From Sphingomonas sp. (GTDB taxonomy: Bacteria; Pseudomonadota; Alphaproteobacteria; Sphingomonadales; Sphingomonadaceae), in contig QFPK01000001.1 of NCBI GenBank assembly GCA_003248865.1, forward strand, positions 1 through 64,000: a stretch of DNA of 64,000 bases, given 5' to 3'. The translations under genes were made by a program, and so were the position numbers. Shown here one piece after another: positions 16,128 to 24,265 of the stretch. The notes under the pieces were generated by a model. The model ran no database searches, was not told the origin of the DNA, and was given only the letters and a program-made list of their open reading frames with translations. Within the stretch, counting starts at the first letter, position 1. Each line of letters begins with the position of its first letter.

Positions 16128-17669
16128 ATGCTGCACCCTCGTTCCACGGCACTGGTCGATCCGGACCGTGCCGCCTGCATCTGCCCGGAGACCGGCGAGA
16201 TGCTCAGCTACGGCCGGTTGGAAACGCTCGCGAACCAGGGCGCGCACCTGCTGAGGGGGCTCGGCCTGCGGCGCGGCGATGCCATTGCCGTGATGTTCGA
16301 CAATGAGTTCGCCGCCTTCACCGTCGGCTGGGCCGCGGAACGCGCAGGCCTCTATTACACCAGCGTTTCGACAAGGCTCAGCGTTGCCGATGCGCTGTAT
16401 ATTGTCGGGAACTGCGGCGCCAAGGTGCTCGTCGTGTCCGACCGGTTCGCGCAGCTGGCAAGCGAGATCGCGGCCGCCTTGCCCGGGCTTCGCACATTCA
16501 CCGCGTCCCATCCGGCAGCGGGGCTTCCGGCCTGGCCCGATTGCATCGCCGACCTGCCAGCCTCCCCCATCGCGGATGAAAGTGCCGGTGCCGACATGCT
16601 CTACTCATCCGGCACGACCGGTCGCCCAAAGGGGGTAAGGCCCGCCCTGCCGGAGGAACCATTGGGTGCCGACACCGCATTGGTTGCCATGGGCCGCGCG
16701 CTTTACGGCATGGGCGCGGACATGGTCTATCTCTCCACCTCGCCGCTCTACCACGCGGCTCCGCTGCGCTGGGCGATGACCGTCCACCGCTTCGGCGGCA
16801 CGGTGATCCTGATGCGCAAGTTCGATGCCGAAACGGCCCTGCAACTGGTCGACAGATATCGGGTGACGCACGCCTGCTGGGTTCCGACCCATTTCGTCCG
16901 GCTGCTCCGGCTGCCGGATACCGTGCGCCGCGCGCATGATCTCTCCTCGATGCAGGCCGCAATCCACGCCGGGGCGCCGTGCGCCGTGGCCGTGAAGCAG
17001 GCCATGATCGAATGGTGGGGCCCGATCATCGAGGAATATTATTCCGGCACGGAAGCCTGCGGCATCACTGCGCTTTCTTCGGCGGAATGGCTGCATCGCC
17101 CGGGATCGGTCGGCAAGGCCGTGCTGGGCCGGATCCACATTGTGGGCGAGGACGGCGTGGAATTGGATATCGGCCAAACCGGGCAGGTCTATTTCAGCGG
17201 CGGGCCGGCGTTCGAATATCACAATGATCCGGGAAAGACGGCATCAGCGCACAACGACAGGGGCTGGGCAACGCTGGGCGATATCGGGCGGCTCGACGAA
17301 GACGGCTATCTCTATCTGTCTGACCGCAAGGACTTCATGATCATTTCGGGCGGCGTGAACATCTATCCGCAGGAAATAGAGAGCTTCTTTTCCATGCACC
17401 CCGATATCGCCGACATCGCGGCTGTCGGCCTGCCGGACGACGAGATGGGCGAGATCTGCGTGGCGGTCGTACAGCTTCGTGATGGACTGGTGGGCGACGA
17501 GCGGGTTGCGGAAGACCTGCGGCTGCAAGCCAGGGCTGGGCTCGGCAGCGTCAAGGCGCCCAAAGCCTTCCTGTTCCGGAGCACTCTTCCGCGGGAGCCG
17601 ACCGGAAAGCTGCTCAAGCGCAGCATTATTGATGAGCTGATCACCAGCAGTGGATTGAAGAAAGGCTGA
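16128..17669 (+). CDS. Acyl-CoA synthetase (AMP-binding family)
   Basis: 513-residue ANL-superfamily ligase. The ATP loop is YSSGTTGRPKG, the adenine motif YYSGTEACGIT, the hinge and D-loop GDIGRLDEDGYLYLSDRKD with SGGVNIYPQEIE, and the catalytic Lys lies in PTGKLLKR. It would activate a carboxylic acid to its CoA thioester, linking the P450/ADH/ALDH operon to the beta-oxidation operon. The start at 16128 is chosen for GGGAGGA upstream; 42 extra codons of open frame precede it without family similarity. Substrate range cannot be deduced. Confidence 0.92.
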   Translation: MLHPRSTALVDPDRAACICPETGEMLSYGRLETLANQGAHLLRGLGLRRGDAIAVMFDNEFAAFTVGWAAERAGLYYTSVSTRLSVADALYIVGNCGAKVLVVSDRFAQLASEIAAALPGLRTFTASHPAAGLPAWPDCIADLPASPIADESAGADMLYSSGTTGRPKGVRPALPEEPLGADTALVAMGRALYGMGADMVYLSTSPLYHAAPLRWAMTVHRFGGTVILMRKFDAETALQLVDRYRVTHACWVPTHFVRLLRLPDTVRRAHDLSSMQAAIHAGAPCAVAVKQAMIEWWGPIIEEYYSGTEACGITALSSAEWLHRPGSVGKAVLGRIHIVGEDGVELDIGQTGQVYFSGGPAFEYHNDPGKTASAHNDRGWATLGDIGRLDEDGYLYLSDRKDFMIISGGVNIYPQEIESFFSMHPDIADIAAVGLPDDEMGEICVAVVQLRDGLVGDERVAEDLRLQARAGLGSVKAPKAFLFRSTLPREPTGKLLKRSIIDELITSSGLKKG

Positions 17670-17883
17670 GGGGCCGACCGCCGCTGCCGCAGCCGTCAAC
17701 GCGATCAGCCTGTTCTTGCGGAAGAGCTCGGAACCTGCGCTTCTTCGGACATTCGTCGTTGCGCCCAGCCATTCGTCGCGATGCCTTTGTCGCACAACAC
17801 ATCCCCGATCTACCTCCCCGTCTGTCCGGCTGGGCCAGCCTTGCGCCTCGCCGATCGATCCGAACAGAACGGGGACCAGATTG

Positions 17884-18561
17884 ATGAACCGCCTATCCGC
17901 ATTCGCAGCTGCCGGCATGGTGGCGTTGGCCGCTCCGGCCCAGTCCGCGACCATCACGTCCGACTTCAGCGATGGAGCCCAGGGGTGGCGCTTTGCCACC
18001 TATCAGTTCCATCCCAACTCCTATCAGCAGGTCGATCACGACACGACCAGTGGTGTGATCCAGCGCCAGCACGGCTGGCAGCATGGCGGCTTCATGGCCT
18101 CGAGCGACTATCTGGGGGACAAATCCGCGTTCGTAGGCGGAACCTTCTCGTTCGAGCTGGCGGCCAATTTCGTCAGCCCCGATCGCGTGGGCCAGCGGCC
18201 GGCGCTGATCCTGGTCGGTGCCAATGGAACACATCTGTTCAGCAACTGGGGCGAGACCCCCGGAACGGAACTGACACCCTTTTCCATCACCCTCTCCGCT
18301 TCCAGTTTCTACAAGGGCACGCCCCACATCGTGGGCGAAGGCGTCACCGCTGAAGAGTTCGCGGCCGTGATGGGCAGCCTCGAGAAGATCTCGATCTTCG
18401 GGGACTGGAGCGGCGGGGTCGATTTCGTCACACTTGATAATGTGATCATGCAGATCGCCTCGGCCGTGCCCGAGCCCGCGAGCTGGGCGATGATGGTAAC
18501 CGGCTTCGGCATGCTCGGCTTCGCCGCGCGCCGCCGGCGGACACAGCCTCACGCTGTCTGA
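17884..18561 (+). CDS. PEP-CTERM protein with laminin-B-like domain (copy 1)
   Basis: 225 residues. A signal peptide (about 1-23, ending APAQSA) is followed by a single beta-rich domain and a C-terminal PEP-CTERM sorting tail: VPEPASW, a hydrophobic stretch and the basic end ARRRR. The ITSDFSDGAQGWR opening, the YLGDKSAFVGGTFSFEL block and the DFVTLDNV end resemble laminin IV type A (laminin B) domains found in bacterial PEP-CTERM proteins. Exosortase would cleave and anchor it; none is in this window. It is adjacent to a diverged tandem copy. The function is probably extracellular or envelope-matrix, unspecified. Confidence 0.85.
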   Translation: MNRLSAFAAAGMVALAAPAQSATITSDFSDGAQGWRFATYQFHPNSYQQVDHDTTSGVIQRQHGWQHGGFMASSDYLGDKSAFVGGTFSFELAANFVSPDRVGQRPALILVGANGTHLFSNWGETPGTELTPFSITLSASSFYKGTPHIVGEGVTAEEFAAVMGSLEKISIFGDWSGGVDFVTLDNVIMQIASAVPEPASWAMMVTGFGMLGFAARRRRTQPHAV

Positions 18562-18690
18562 GCGCGGCCGGCGGCAAGCTGCTGCCCGCCGCATTCCTTA
18601 CAACAAGGTCGCATTCCCATCGGCACGGTCGCGCAGGATCGCGGCCGGGCCAAATGCCATTTCAACCATATCATGAAAGGATTTCCACCA

Positions 18691-19359
18691 ATGAACCTGT
18701 TGCGAACAGCGCTTGTCGCTGCAGTCGTCGCCGCGCCCGCGCCCTTGCTGGCCGCCGTGATCACCTCGAATTTCACTGTCGATGCGGATGGCTGGCAGCA
18801 TGGTGCCTACAACAATGGCATCCAGATCGACGTCGTCCACAATGCCGGCGCAGGCACGATCTCCATCGACAATGGCTGGTATGCCGGAGGCTTCCTCGCC
18901 CCGCAGAAGTATCTGGGCGACAAGCTTGCCTTTCTGGATGGCACCATGTCGTTCCAGCTCGCGACCGATCAGGTCACCCCGCCCGGCACGCTGTTCCCTG
19001 CCCTGATCCTTGTGGGAGCCAACGGCGAAACCATCTTCAGCACGCCTTCCATCGCCCCCGGCACCAGTCTGACGGACTTCACCATCAGCCTCAGCGCCGC
19101 GAACTTCTACAAAGGCACGATCGAGCAGGTCATCTCCGGCGTGTCCGACGGCGAGTTCAGCGCGATCTTGGGCAATCTGCAGATGGTTTCCATCTTCGGG
19201 AACTGGAATGGCGGCGAATGGATGACACTGGACAATGTTCAGATGACGTCCTTGTCCAGCGCGGTTCCCGAACCGGCATCCTGGATGATGATGATCGCGG
19301 GCTTCGGCCTGGTCGGGTTGGCCATGCGCCGGGCGCCCAGATCGATCCGACTGTCCTGA
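18691..19359 (+). CDS. PEP-CTERM protein with laminin-B-like domain (copy 2)
   Basis: 222 residues, paralogue of the preceding gene. The shared blocks are YLGDK.AF..GT.SF.LA, PALILVGANG, FYKGT and SIFG.W.GG, and the end is VPEPASW, a hydrophobic helix and RR. Signal peptide LVAAVVAAPAPLLAA. ATG 18691 is preferred to the in-frame ATG at 18673 because AAAGGA lies 8 nt before it. Compared with copy 1 it lacks the insert after the first Trp and is about half identical in the core by eye. The 129-bp gap between the copies holds no gene. Confidence 0.85.
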   Translation: MNLLRTALVAAVVAAPAPLLAAVITSNFTVDADGWQHGAYNNGIQIDVVHNAGAGTISIDNGWYAGGFLAPQKYLGDKLAFLDGTMSFQLATDQVTPPGTLFPALILVGANGETIFSTPSIAPGTSLTDFTISLSAANFYKGTIEQVISGVSDGEFSAILGNLQMVSIFGNWNGGEWMTLDNVQMTSLSSAVPEPASWMMMIAGFGLVGLAMRRAPRSIRLS

Positions 19360-19447
19360 TCCGTTCTGCCGGGCATGTTCGGGACGGCGGCGGCTTCCCC
19401 TCCTTCAGACGCCGCCCATCCCGCCCAGCGACCACATGCCCGGCGCG

Positions 19448-19481
19448 GCTGCCGATGGGAGTGCGACATCCCATCGGCAGC
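19448..19481. terminator. Stem-loop between convergent genes
   Basis: A perfect 12-bp stem, GCTGCCGATGGG paired with CCCATCGGCAGC around a 10-nt loop, lies between the second PEP-CTERM gene (plus) and the LytTR gene (minus), which end on either side. There is no strong T-run on either strand, so it may be a weak or Rho-assisted bidirectional terminator. Confidence 0.6.
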
Positions 19482-19521
19482 AATCATTCCGGCATCATGG
19501 CTTGCGCGGGCTCTCCTTCCT

Positions 19522-20007
19522 TCAGGGACGAAGCCGCTCCCGTAGCGTCTTCAGATAGGTTCGCCCCACCCGCACCTCCGCACCCGACTTCAGTGCGACA
19601 TGGACATGGCCCTGGCCGCGATCCCGGATGGACTCCACGCACTCAACCCTGACGATCGCCGACCGGCGGACACGCATGAACAGATTCGGGCCCAGCCGAT
19701 CATGCAGGGCGGTCAATGTCGCGCGCAGCAGATAGGCGCGCTCTCCGTTGTGGAGATGCACATAATCCCGCTCAGATTCGACCCATTCAATGTCGCGCGG
19801 CATCAGCCGCACATGCGCATTGCCGCGTTGCGCCCAGATCTCAGGCTCGTCCTGGTTAGGTAACAAGCGCGTCTGTTCCGCGCGCAGCTCGTCCAGCTGC
19901 CGTTGCAGCTGCGCCAGCCTCAACGTCAGCCGTGCCATGTCGGCCGTCTCCGTCGGCGCCATCGCCATTTTCATTATGCTACCGCCGGCAGCTGCATGAC
20001 AGGCCAT
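19522..20007 (-). CDS. LytTR DNA-binding domain regulator
   Basis: 161 residues. An N-terminal helical, probably coiled-coil segment (LTLRLAQLQRQLDELRAEQ, about 26-45) is followed by a LytTR domain (about 60-160) with IEWVESERDYVHLHNG, YLLRATLTALHDRL and FMRVRRSAIV. There is no receiver domain and no predicted membrane helices, so it is a small stand-alone LytTR protein. The start at 20007 has GGAGGGG at suitable distance; 19974 is an alternative. A 43-bp element 59 bp upstream of its start recurs upstream of the TonB receptor at 26206, which suggests a shared regulator, possibly this one. Confidence 0.88.
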   Translation of the reverse strand: MACHAAAGGSIMKMAMAPTETADMARLTLRLAQLQRQLDELRAEQTRLLPNQDEPEIWAQRGNAHVRLMPRDIEWVESERDYVHLHNGERAYLLRATLTALHDRLGPNLFMRVRRSAIVRVECVESIRDRGQGHVHVALKSGAEVRVGRTYLKTLRERLRP

Positions 20008-20065
20008 CGGCCCCTCCGTTCCAGTTGATCCACGGGTGAATCGCTAGGCGGCGCTCATGCCCAAG

Positions 20066-20108
20066 ACGATGATGAGCTGCTGATGCGCCGCCGATATTTT
20101 CCTGAGAA
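20066..20108 (-). promoter_or_regulatory. Shared upstream element, copy A (LytTR gene)
   Basis: 43 bp matching 34 of 43 positions with 26268-26310 (same orientation relative to the downstream minus-strand gene, almost the same distance: 59 versus 62 bp from the start codon). The conserved blocks on the plus strand are ACGATGATGA, CTGATG, GCCGAT, TTTT and CTGAGAA. It is probably a promoter with a regulator site. Confidence 0.6.
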
Positions 20109-20292
20109 CGCCGGAATCAGGCGGGCCTTCGCTTTCGGGCATGGTTCGGCCTGTCACCCGTCGCCGGGTCCGCCCGTTCGTCGCGCAAGGGCTGCACGGC
20201 GGTGCCGCCGTCCTGCATCAAGCGGGAGCAGCCTCGCCCGACGTCTTTCGGCGCCGGGCTTTCAGGCGCGAATTCAGGAAGGAACAGCAGAG

Positions 20293-20625
20293 ATGAACTG
20301 GATGATCGCGGCGCCGCTGGGCGCCGCCCTTTCAGTGGCGGTGCCGGGCACCCTTTCGGCGCAGACGCCGCCCACCGCCGCCGCCCCGGACACCCCAACG
20401 GCACCGGTTACAGAGGCCTGCGAGGCTCCCAAGCCCAAGAAGAAAGGGCCGGGCCTCGGCAATGTGCTGCGATCCGCGCGCGCCGCCGGCCTGATTTCGG
20501 GGCTGGCCGGTCACGCTGGCAGCAACGGCCACCTCGTCAACTCCGTCGCCAACACCGCGATCAACGCCAGCACCATGGTGGACACCGGACAGGCCGTGGC
20601 CAAGGCAGGCAACCGATCATGCTGA
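20293..20625 (+). CDS. Small exported protein of unknown function
   Basis: 110 residues. A signal peptide (MNWMIAAPLGAALSVAVPGTLSAQ) is followed by a Pro/Ala/Thr-rich linker, a lysine patch (PKPKKKGPGLG) and a small helical, Gly/Ala/Asn-rich tail. It has two cysteines, one of them the last residue. I do not recognise a family. Its 3' end overlaps the start of the DUF3617 lipoprotein gene by 7 bp, so the two are translated together. The start at 20293 is preceded by GAAGGAACAGCAGAG; the longer open frame upstream has no signal peptide and is not credible. Confidence 0.65.
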   Translation: MNWMIAAPLGAALSVAVPGTLSAQTPPTAAAPDTPTAPVTEACEAPKPKKKGPGLGNVLRSARAAGLISGLAGHAGSNGHLVNSVANTAINASTMVDTGQAVAKAGNRSC

Positions 20626-21122
20626 AACGCCCTCTGTTGACCCTGGTTGCGGGAGCTGGACTGCTTTCGGCCTGCGGAGAGGCCAATGGCGCGGCCCCGT
20701 CACCTGGCCCGTCGTCTGATCCTGCTGTTGCTTCAGCTGCCTCGCCTGCCGTTGCAGGCGCGGCGTTGCTGCGCCCGGGGCTGTATCGCACCGTACAGAC
20801 CGGCGATGTCGAGATCGAGGAGACTCGCTGCATCGATGCCGCGACCATCGCGGCCGGCCGCTTCCTGCCCACCGACGCGTTGGAACGCGGCTGGGTGGTC
20901 GGGAACAACCGGCTCGCAGGCGGGCGCATTAACGTCTCGGCGCGCCATCCCGGCGGAGGTCGGCTGCAGATCGACGGCAGCTATCGGGCAGACAGTTTCA
21001 CCGTCGATGGCACGTTGGAGCTTCCGATTGAGGGGGAGTTGCATCGGGTTCGCACCCAGCAGCGCGGCCAGTATCTCTCGCACGATTGCACCAACGATCC
21101 CGACGCGCGCGAACTGGACTGA
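20619..21122 (+). CDS. DUF3617-type lipoprotein
   Basis: 167 residues. The signal ends in a lipobox, LLSAC, with lipidated Cys19 (…AGAGLLSACG). The mature part opens with an Ala/Pro/Ser linker, then LRPGLYRTVQTGDVEIEETRCID and a second conserved Cys near the end (LSHDCTND). That pattern is that of DUF3617, a periplasmic or outer-membrane-attached family common in sphingomonads without known function. It is translationally coupled to the small exported protein upstream. Confidence 0.8.
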   Translation: MLKRPLLTLVAGAGLLSACGEANGAAPSPGPSSDPAVASAASPAVAGAALLRPGLYRTVQTGDVEIEETRCIDAATIAAGRFLPTDALERGWVVGNNRLAGGRINVSARHPGGGRLQIDGSYRADSFTVDGTLELPIEGELHRVRTQQRGQYLSHDCTNDPDARELD

Positions 21123-21147
21123 GGGGCGGGCAGGGTGTGGCGACCCG

Positions 21148-23262
21148 TCAGCCCAGCTCCATCAACATGAGGTCGAAATCATGGGAGGCCACATGCGGGA
21201 CGATGATGCTGCCATCCGCCGCGACGGCAAAGTTGGCGCGGGCCGGCAACTGCAGGCCGGTCATCCGGCGCGCGTCCCCGTTCCATGTCGTCAGCCACAG
21301 TTCATCCGTCTCGCCGTTGCGGCGAAGGTGCACGATGCCATCCGCGCGCGGGGCCCAATTTTCGGGGCTCTCCGTGCGGATCGGCGCAGCAAAATCGGCC
21401 AGGCGGCCCGACACGGGGTCGAGCAGGTGGATACGGTCGTCAAACACCTTGCGCGCGAACAGCCGCTTTCCTGTGCGCTCAATCACTGAAACGCCATCCG
21501 TGCCCGGCAACCTCTCCTGCCGACCCGTCGCCAGCTGCCGGCGAGAGACCTGCCACAGATCGTCATGCAGGTGGGTGAACAGAATCTGCCCCGGCAGGCC
21601 CGTCCAGGCCACCCGGCCCTTGGGCTGCCCATCTGTCGTCACACGGGTCAACCGCGATCCGTCGGCATTCATCACATAGACGTCGGTCGCACCGTCCACC
21701 ACGGCCAGGAATGCGATCTGGCGGCCATCATCTGACCAGCGCGGCGAATGTAGATAACTGGCGCCAAGGCTGGTCAGCCGGTGCAGCCCACCATCGGGCC
21801 GCCGCAGCCAGATCTGGTTGGAGCCGTCCCGCTCTGATGCGAAGATGACTGATCCGTCAGGCCCCACGTCCGGATCCCAATCCAGCGCGTCGGCCGCAGA
21901 GAGTGGCTGCAACCCGGCGCCGTCCGGACCGATCCGTGTCAGGCCCGCACGAAGCCTGCCGGTCTCCATGGCGATGCGGCGACCCGTCCGATCCGTAGAG
22001 AGCCGACCCATCGGCAGCACGCCCGGGGCCACGCGATAGGGTTCGGCATCGGCCTTGCTCGATATCGCCCACAGTCCGAAATCGCCCTTCCGGTTGCTGC
22101 TGAAGAACAGGGTCTCGCCATCCCCCGCCCAGGCAAAGCCCAGCGCTTTCCAGCCACCGCGCGTCAATGGGCGAATGCGCCCCGTATCGGTTTCCAGAAG
22201 ATATACATCGTCGCTGCCCATCGCCGCCGTGCGACGGAAGGCAATGCGGCGGGCATCGGAAGACACGACGGGGCCGGTGTCGCCCAACGAAGCCGGCGGC
22301 GGATTGGTGACCGCGCGGGTCTCGCCGCTCACCACGTTCAGGGCCATCAGCCGACGCGCCCGCGTGCCCTCGGCACGGTCGCCATAGAGAAGCTCCTCGC
22401 CCGACAGCCAGGCCAGCCCCGCGTAGGCATCCTGGCAACGCCCCACGATGCGCTCAGCGCCATTGGGCATCGGCATCATCACGATATGGCAACTGCCGTC
22501 GGCGCCGCGCCGCAGGAACGCCAGACGATCCCCGCTGGGGCTCCAGGCCGGCGCACTTTCGTCCGATTCCGGTGTGTCGGTCAGCCGTGTCGGCGTCGAG
22601 CTGCCGAGGTCAACGCTGCGCAGCAGGATGTCGCGATTGCTTCTGGGAGCGGGCCCGCCGGCATAGGCGATGGACAGCCCGTCGGGTGAGAGGGCCGGAT
22701 GCGTCTCGATGCTGCCGTCTCGTGTCAGGGGTCGGATGCTGGCGACGGTCCAGGGCTTGGCGCGGTTCGGCCACAGGTCCTGCGGCCAGAACGCAACGGC
22801 CACAGCCGCAGCCCCGGCCAGGCCCGCGAGGCCAAGCACGAACAAGCGGCCGCGCTGCGAAGGCCGTTCGGGTTCCGCTGCCGCCACAGGTTCCTGGTCG
22901 GCATCGGCTGGCGGTTCATCCACCAGCCTCAGGCGATAGCCCACGCGGGGAATGGTCTCCACGGAAACGGCCGGATATCCGGCGAACGCCTTGCGCAGCT
23001 GGCTGACACAGCGGTTCAGCGAGTCATCGCCCACCACGCGCGCGTCCCAGCACAGATCCAGCAGTTCGTCGCGGCTGACGACAGCCCCCTGCGTTCGCTG
23101 TAGTGCCACGAGCACCTGCATCACGCGCGGTTCCAGCGTCACCACATGTCCGGCTGCGCGAAGCTCCAGTGCGGCCGGCGTCACGAGCAGGCTCCCCAGC
23201 TGGAAGGGAGGCTCAGCCGCGAGCTCGATCGCACGGGGTGGGAACGCGGTATGTTCGTTCAT
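21148..23262 (-). CDS. CadC-like winged-helix regulator with TM helix and beta-propeller
   Basis: 704 residues. An OmpR/PhoB-type winged helix occupies about 20-115: LEPRVMQVLVALQ, VVSRDELLDLCWDARVVGDDSLN and VETIPRVGYRLRL. One membrane helix follows at about 137-156 (LFVLGLAGLAGAAAVAVAF), then a C-terminal TolB/PD40 (WD40-like) propeller with repeated DG..IAY, W.PSGDRLAF and RW.DDGRQIAFL units. This is a one-component membrane regulator: cytoplasmic DNA binding, periplasmic sensor. The start is set at 23262, since 44 upstream codons lack family similarity. Targets are unknown; the TonB receptor region downstream of it in map order is a candidate. Confidence 0.9.
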   Translation of the reverse strand: MNEHTAFPPRAIELAAEPPFQLGSLLVTPAALELRAAGHVVTLEPRVMQVLVALQRTQGAVVSRDELLDLCWDARVVGDDSLNRCVSQLRKAFAGYPAVSVETIPRVGYRLRLVDEPPADADQEPVAAAEPERPSQRGRLFVLGLAGLAGAAAVAVAFWPQDLWPNRAKPWTVASIRPLTRDGSIETHPALSPDGLSIAYAGGPAPRSNRDILLRSVDLGSSTPTRLTDTPESDESAPAWSPSGDRLAFLRRGADGSCHIVMMPMPNGAERIVGRCQDAYAGLAWLSGEELLYGDRAEGTRARRLMALNVVSGETRAVTNPPPASLGDTGPVVSSDARRIAFRRTAAMGSDDVYLLETDTGRIRPLTRGGWKALGFAWAGDGETLFFSSNRKGDFGLWAISSKADAEPYRVAPGVLPMGRLSTDRTGRRIAMETGRLRAGLTRIGPDGAGLQPLSAADALDWDPDVGPDGSVIFASERDGSNQIWLRRPDGGLHRLTSLGASYLHSPRWSDDGRQIAFLAVVDGATDVYVMNADGSRLTRVTTDGQPKGRVAWTGLPGQILFTHLHDDLWQVSRRQLATGRQERLPGTDGVSVIERTGKRLFARKVFDDRIHLLDPVSGRLADFAAPIRTESPENWAPRADGIVHLRRNGETDELWLTTWNGDARRMTGLQLPARANFAVAADGSIIVPHVASHDFDLMLMELG

Positions 23263-23400
23263 CGCTCCGTCTTCGTTTCGCAGGGAACTCCCGATGGACG
23301 GGAAACCCCTATCGGCTCCGGACAGCGATGACCAGATGCGACGGGCCGGAAGGCGCACGCCCTTCGGAATGAGGTTCGGGCGCCTCAGGACCACGGTGCA

Positions 23401-24240
23401 TCAGGCGCCGTCACCGGCCGGAGGTGATGCCGAGAAAGGGCCACCGACCGACAGGATGGCATCAAAACCCTTTCGGCCCTGGTCCAGCCGCACGCCGCGC
23501 GGCTCGATCTCACCACGGGCTGTGATTGTACGCGGGCCACATTGGTCTTCCGTGCTGCCTTCCGCGCGACGACAGGCCCAGACCTCGCCGCCGCCCACAC
23601 TGAAGGTGATCGCGAGCGTATGGTCGGCTGGCAGATACTGAGACATCGCGGGGAACGGCGGATCGAACGACGTCCAGGCGCTTTTTCCGGCGTGGCCGAC
23701 GCCGGTGAGCGCCAGAACGGGCGCGTCGGGTCGGTTTCGCCTCGCCGCAAGCAGCAGATCTGCCATTCCCCGCTCCCGTGCCGCCGATGTCCCGGGCCGC
23801 TCGCTGGGATGATCGAAGGCGATGAGCCTCAGATCCACGCCTTCGGCCCGCAGCTGGCGCAACCGTTCGGTCATATCGAGCAGTGCCTGGCTGCCCCGGC
23901 CGTCCAGGCGCCGCCAGCCCGGCGACGCCAGCAGCTGCGCTTTCGCCGCTTCGCTGCCATCCGACAGCAGATAGGAGTCGAGCGCGCCCTGATCCTCGGG
24001 CAGGAACTCCAGCCCGACCGTCAGAGGCCCGCCACGCCGGGCGCGGGCGCAGACCAGATCGGCAAAGGCCGCGGGCAGTTCCGCCGTGCCATGGGCTTCG
24101 CCCATGATCAGGAATGCCGGGTCGGCGCCCGAGAGGTCGGCGCCCGGCAGCTCCCGGCACGACAGGTTCCGGCCGGGCTCGGCCTGAGCTGGGGCATTGG
24201 CCAGCATGGCCAGATTTGCGAACAGGGCAAGGGTCAGCAT
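23401..24240 (-). CDS. TIKI/ChaN-fold exported protein
   Basis: 279 residues with a signal peptide (about 1-20, ending APAQA). The FLIMGEAHGTAELP, VGLEFLPEDQGALDSYL and ALTGVGHAGKS motifs are those of the TIKI/ChaN/EreA-like superfamily, in which conserved Glu and His residues line the site. It is only weakly like the ChaN at 32342-33184 but shares the G-E-x-H, G-L-E and L-D positions. It follows the TonB receptor gene by 25 bp and is probably in its operon. A haem or porphyrin partner is a guess from that pairing; an esterase- or protease-like activity is also possible. Confidence 0.7.
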   Translation of the reverse strand: MLTLALFANLAMLANAPAQAEPGRNLSCRELPGADLSGADPAFLIMGEAHGTAELPAAFADLVCARARRGGPLTVGLEFLPEDQGALDSYLLSDGSEAAKAQLLASPGWRRLDGRGSQALLDMTERLRQLRAEGVDLRLIAFDHPSERPGTSAARERGMADLLLAARRNRPDAPVLALTGVGHAGKSAWTSFDPPFPAMSQYLPADHTLAITFSVGGGEVWACRRAEGSTEDQCGPRTITARGEIEPRGVRLDQGRKGFDAILSVGGPFSASPPAGDGA

Positions 24241-24265
24241 TCAAGGCTCTCCTGATGGGGTGGGT

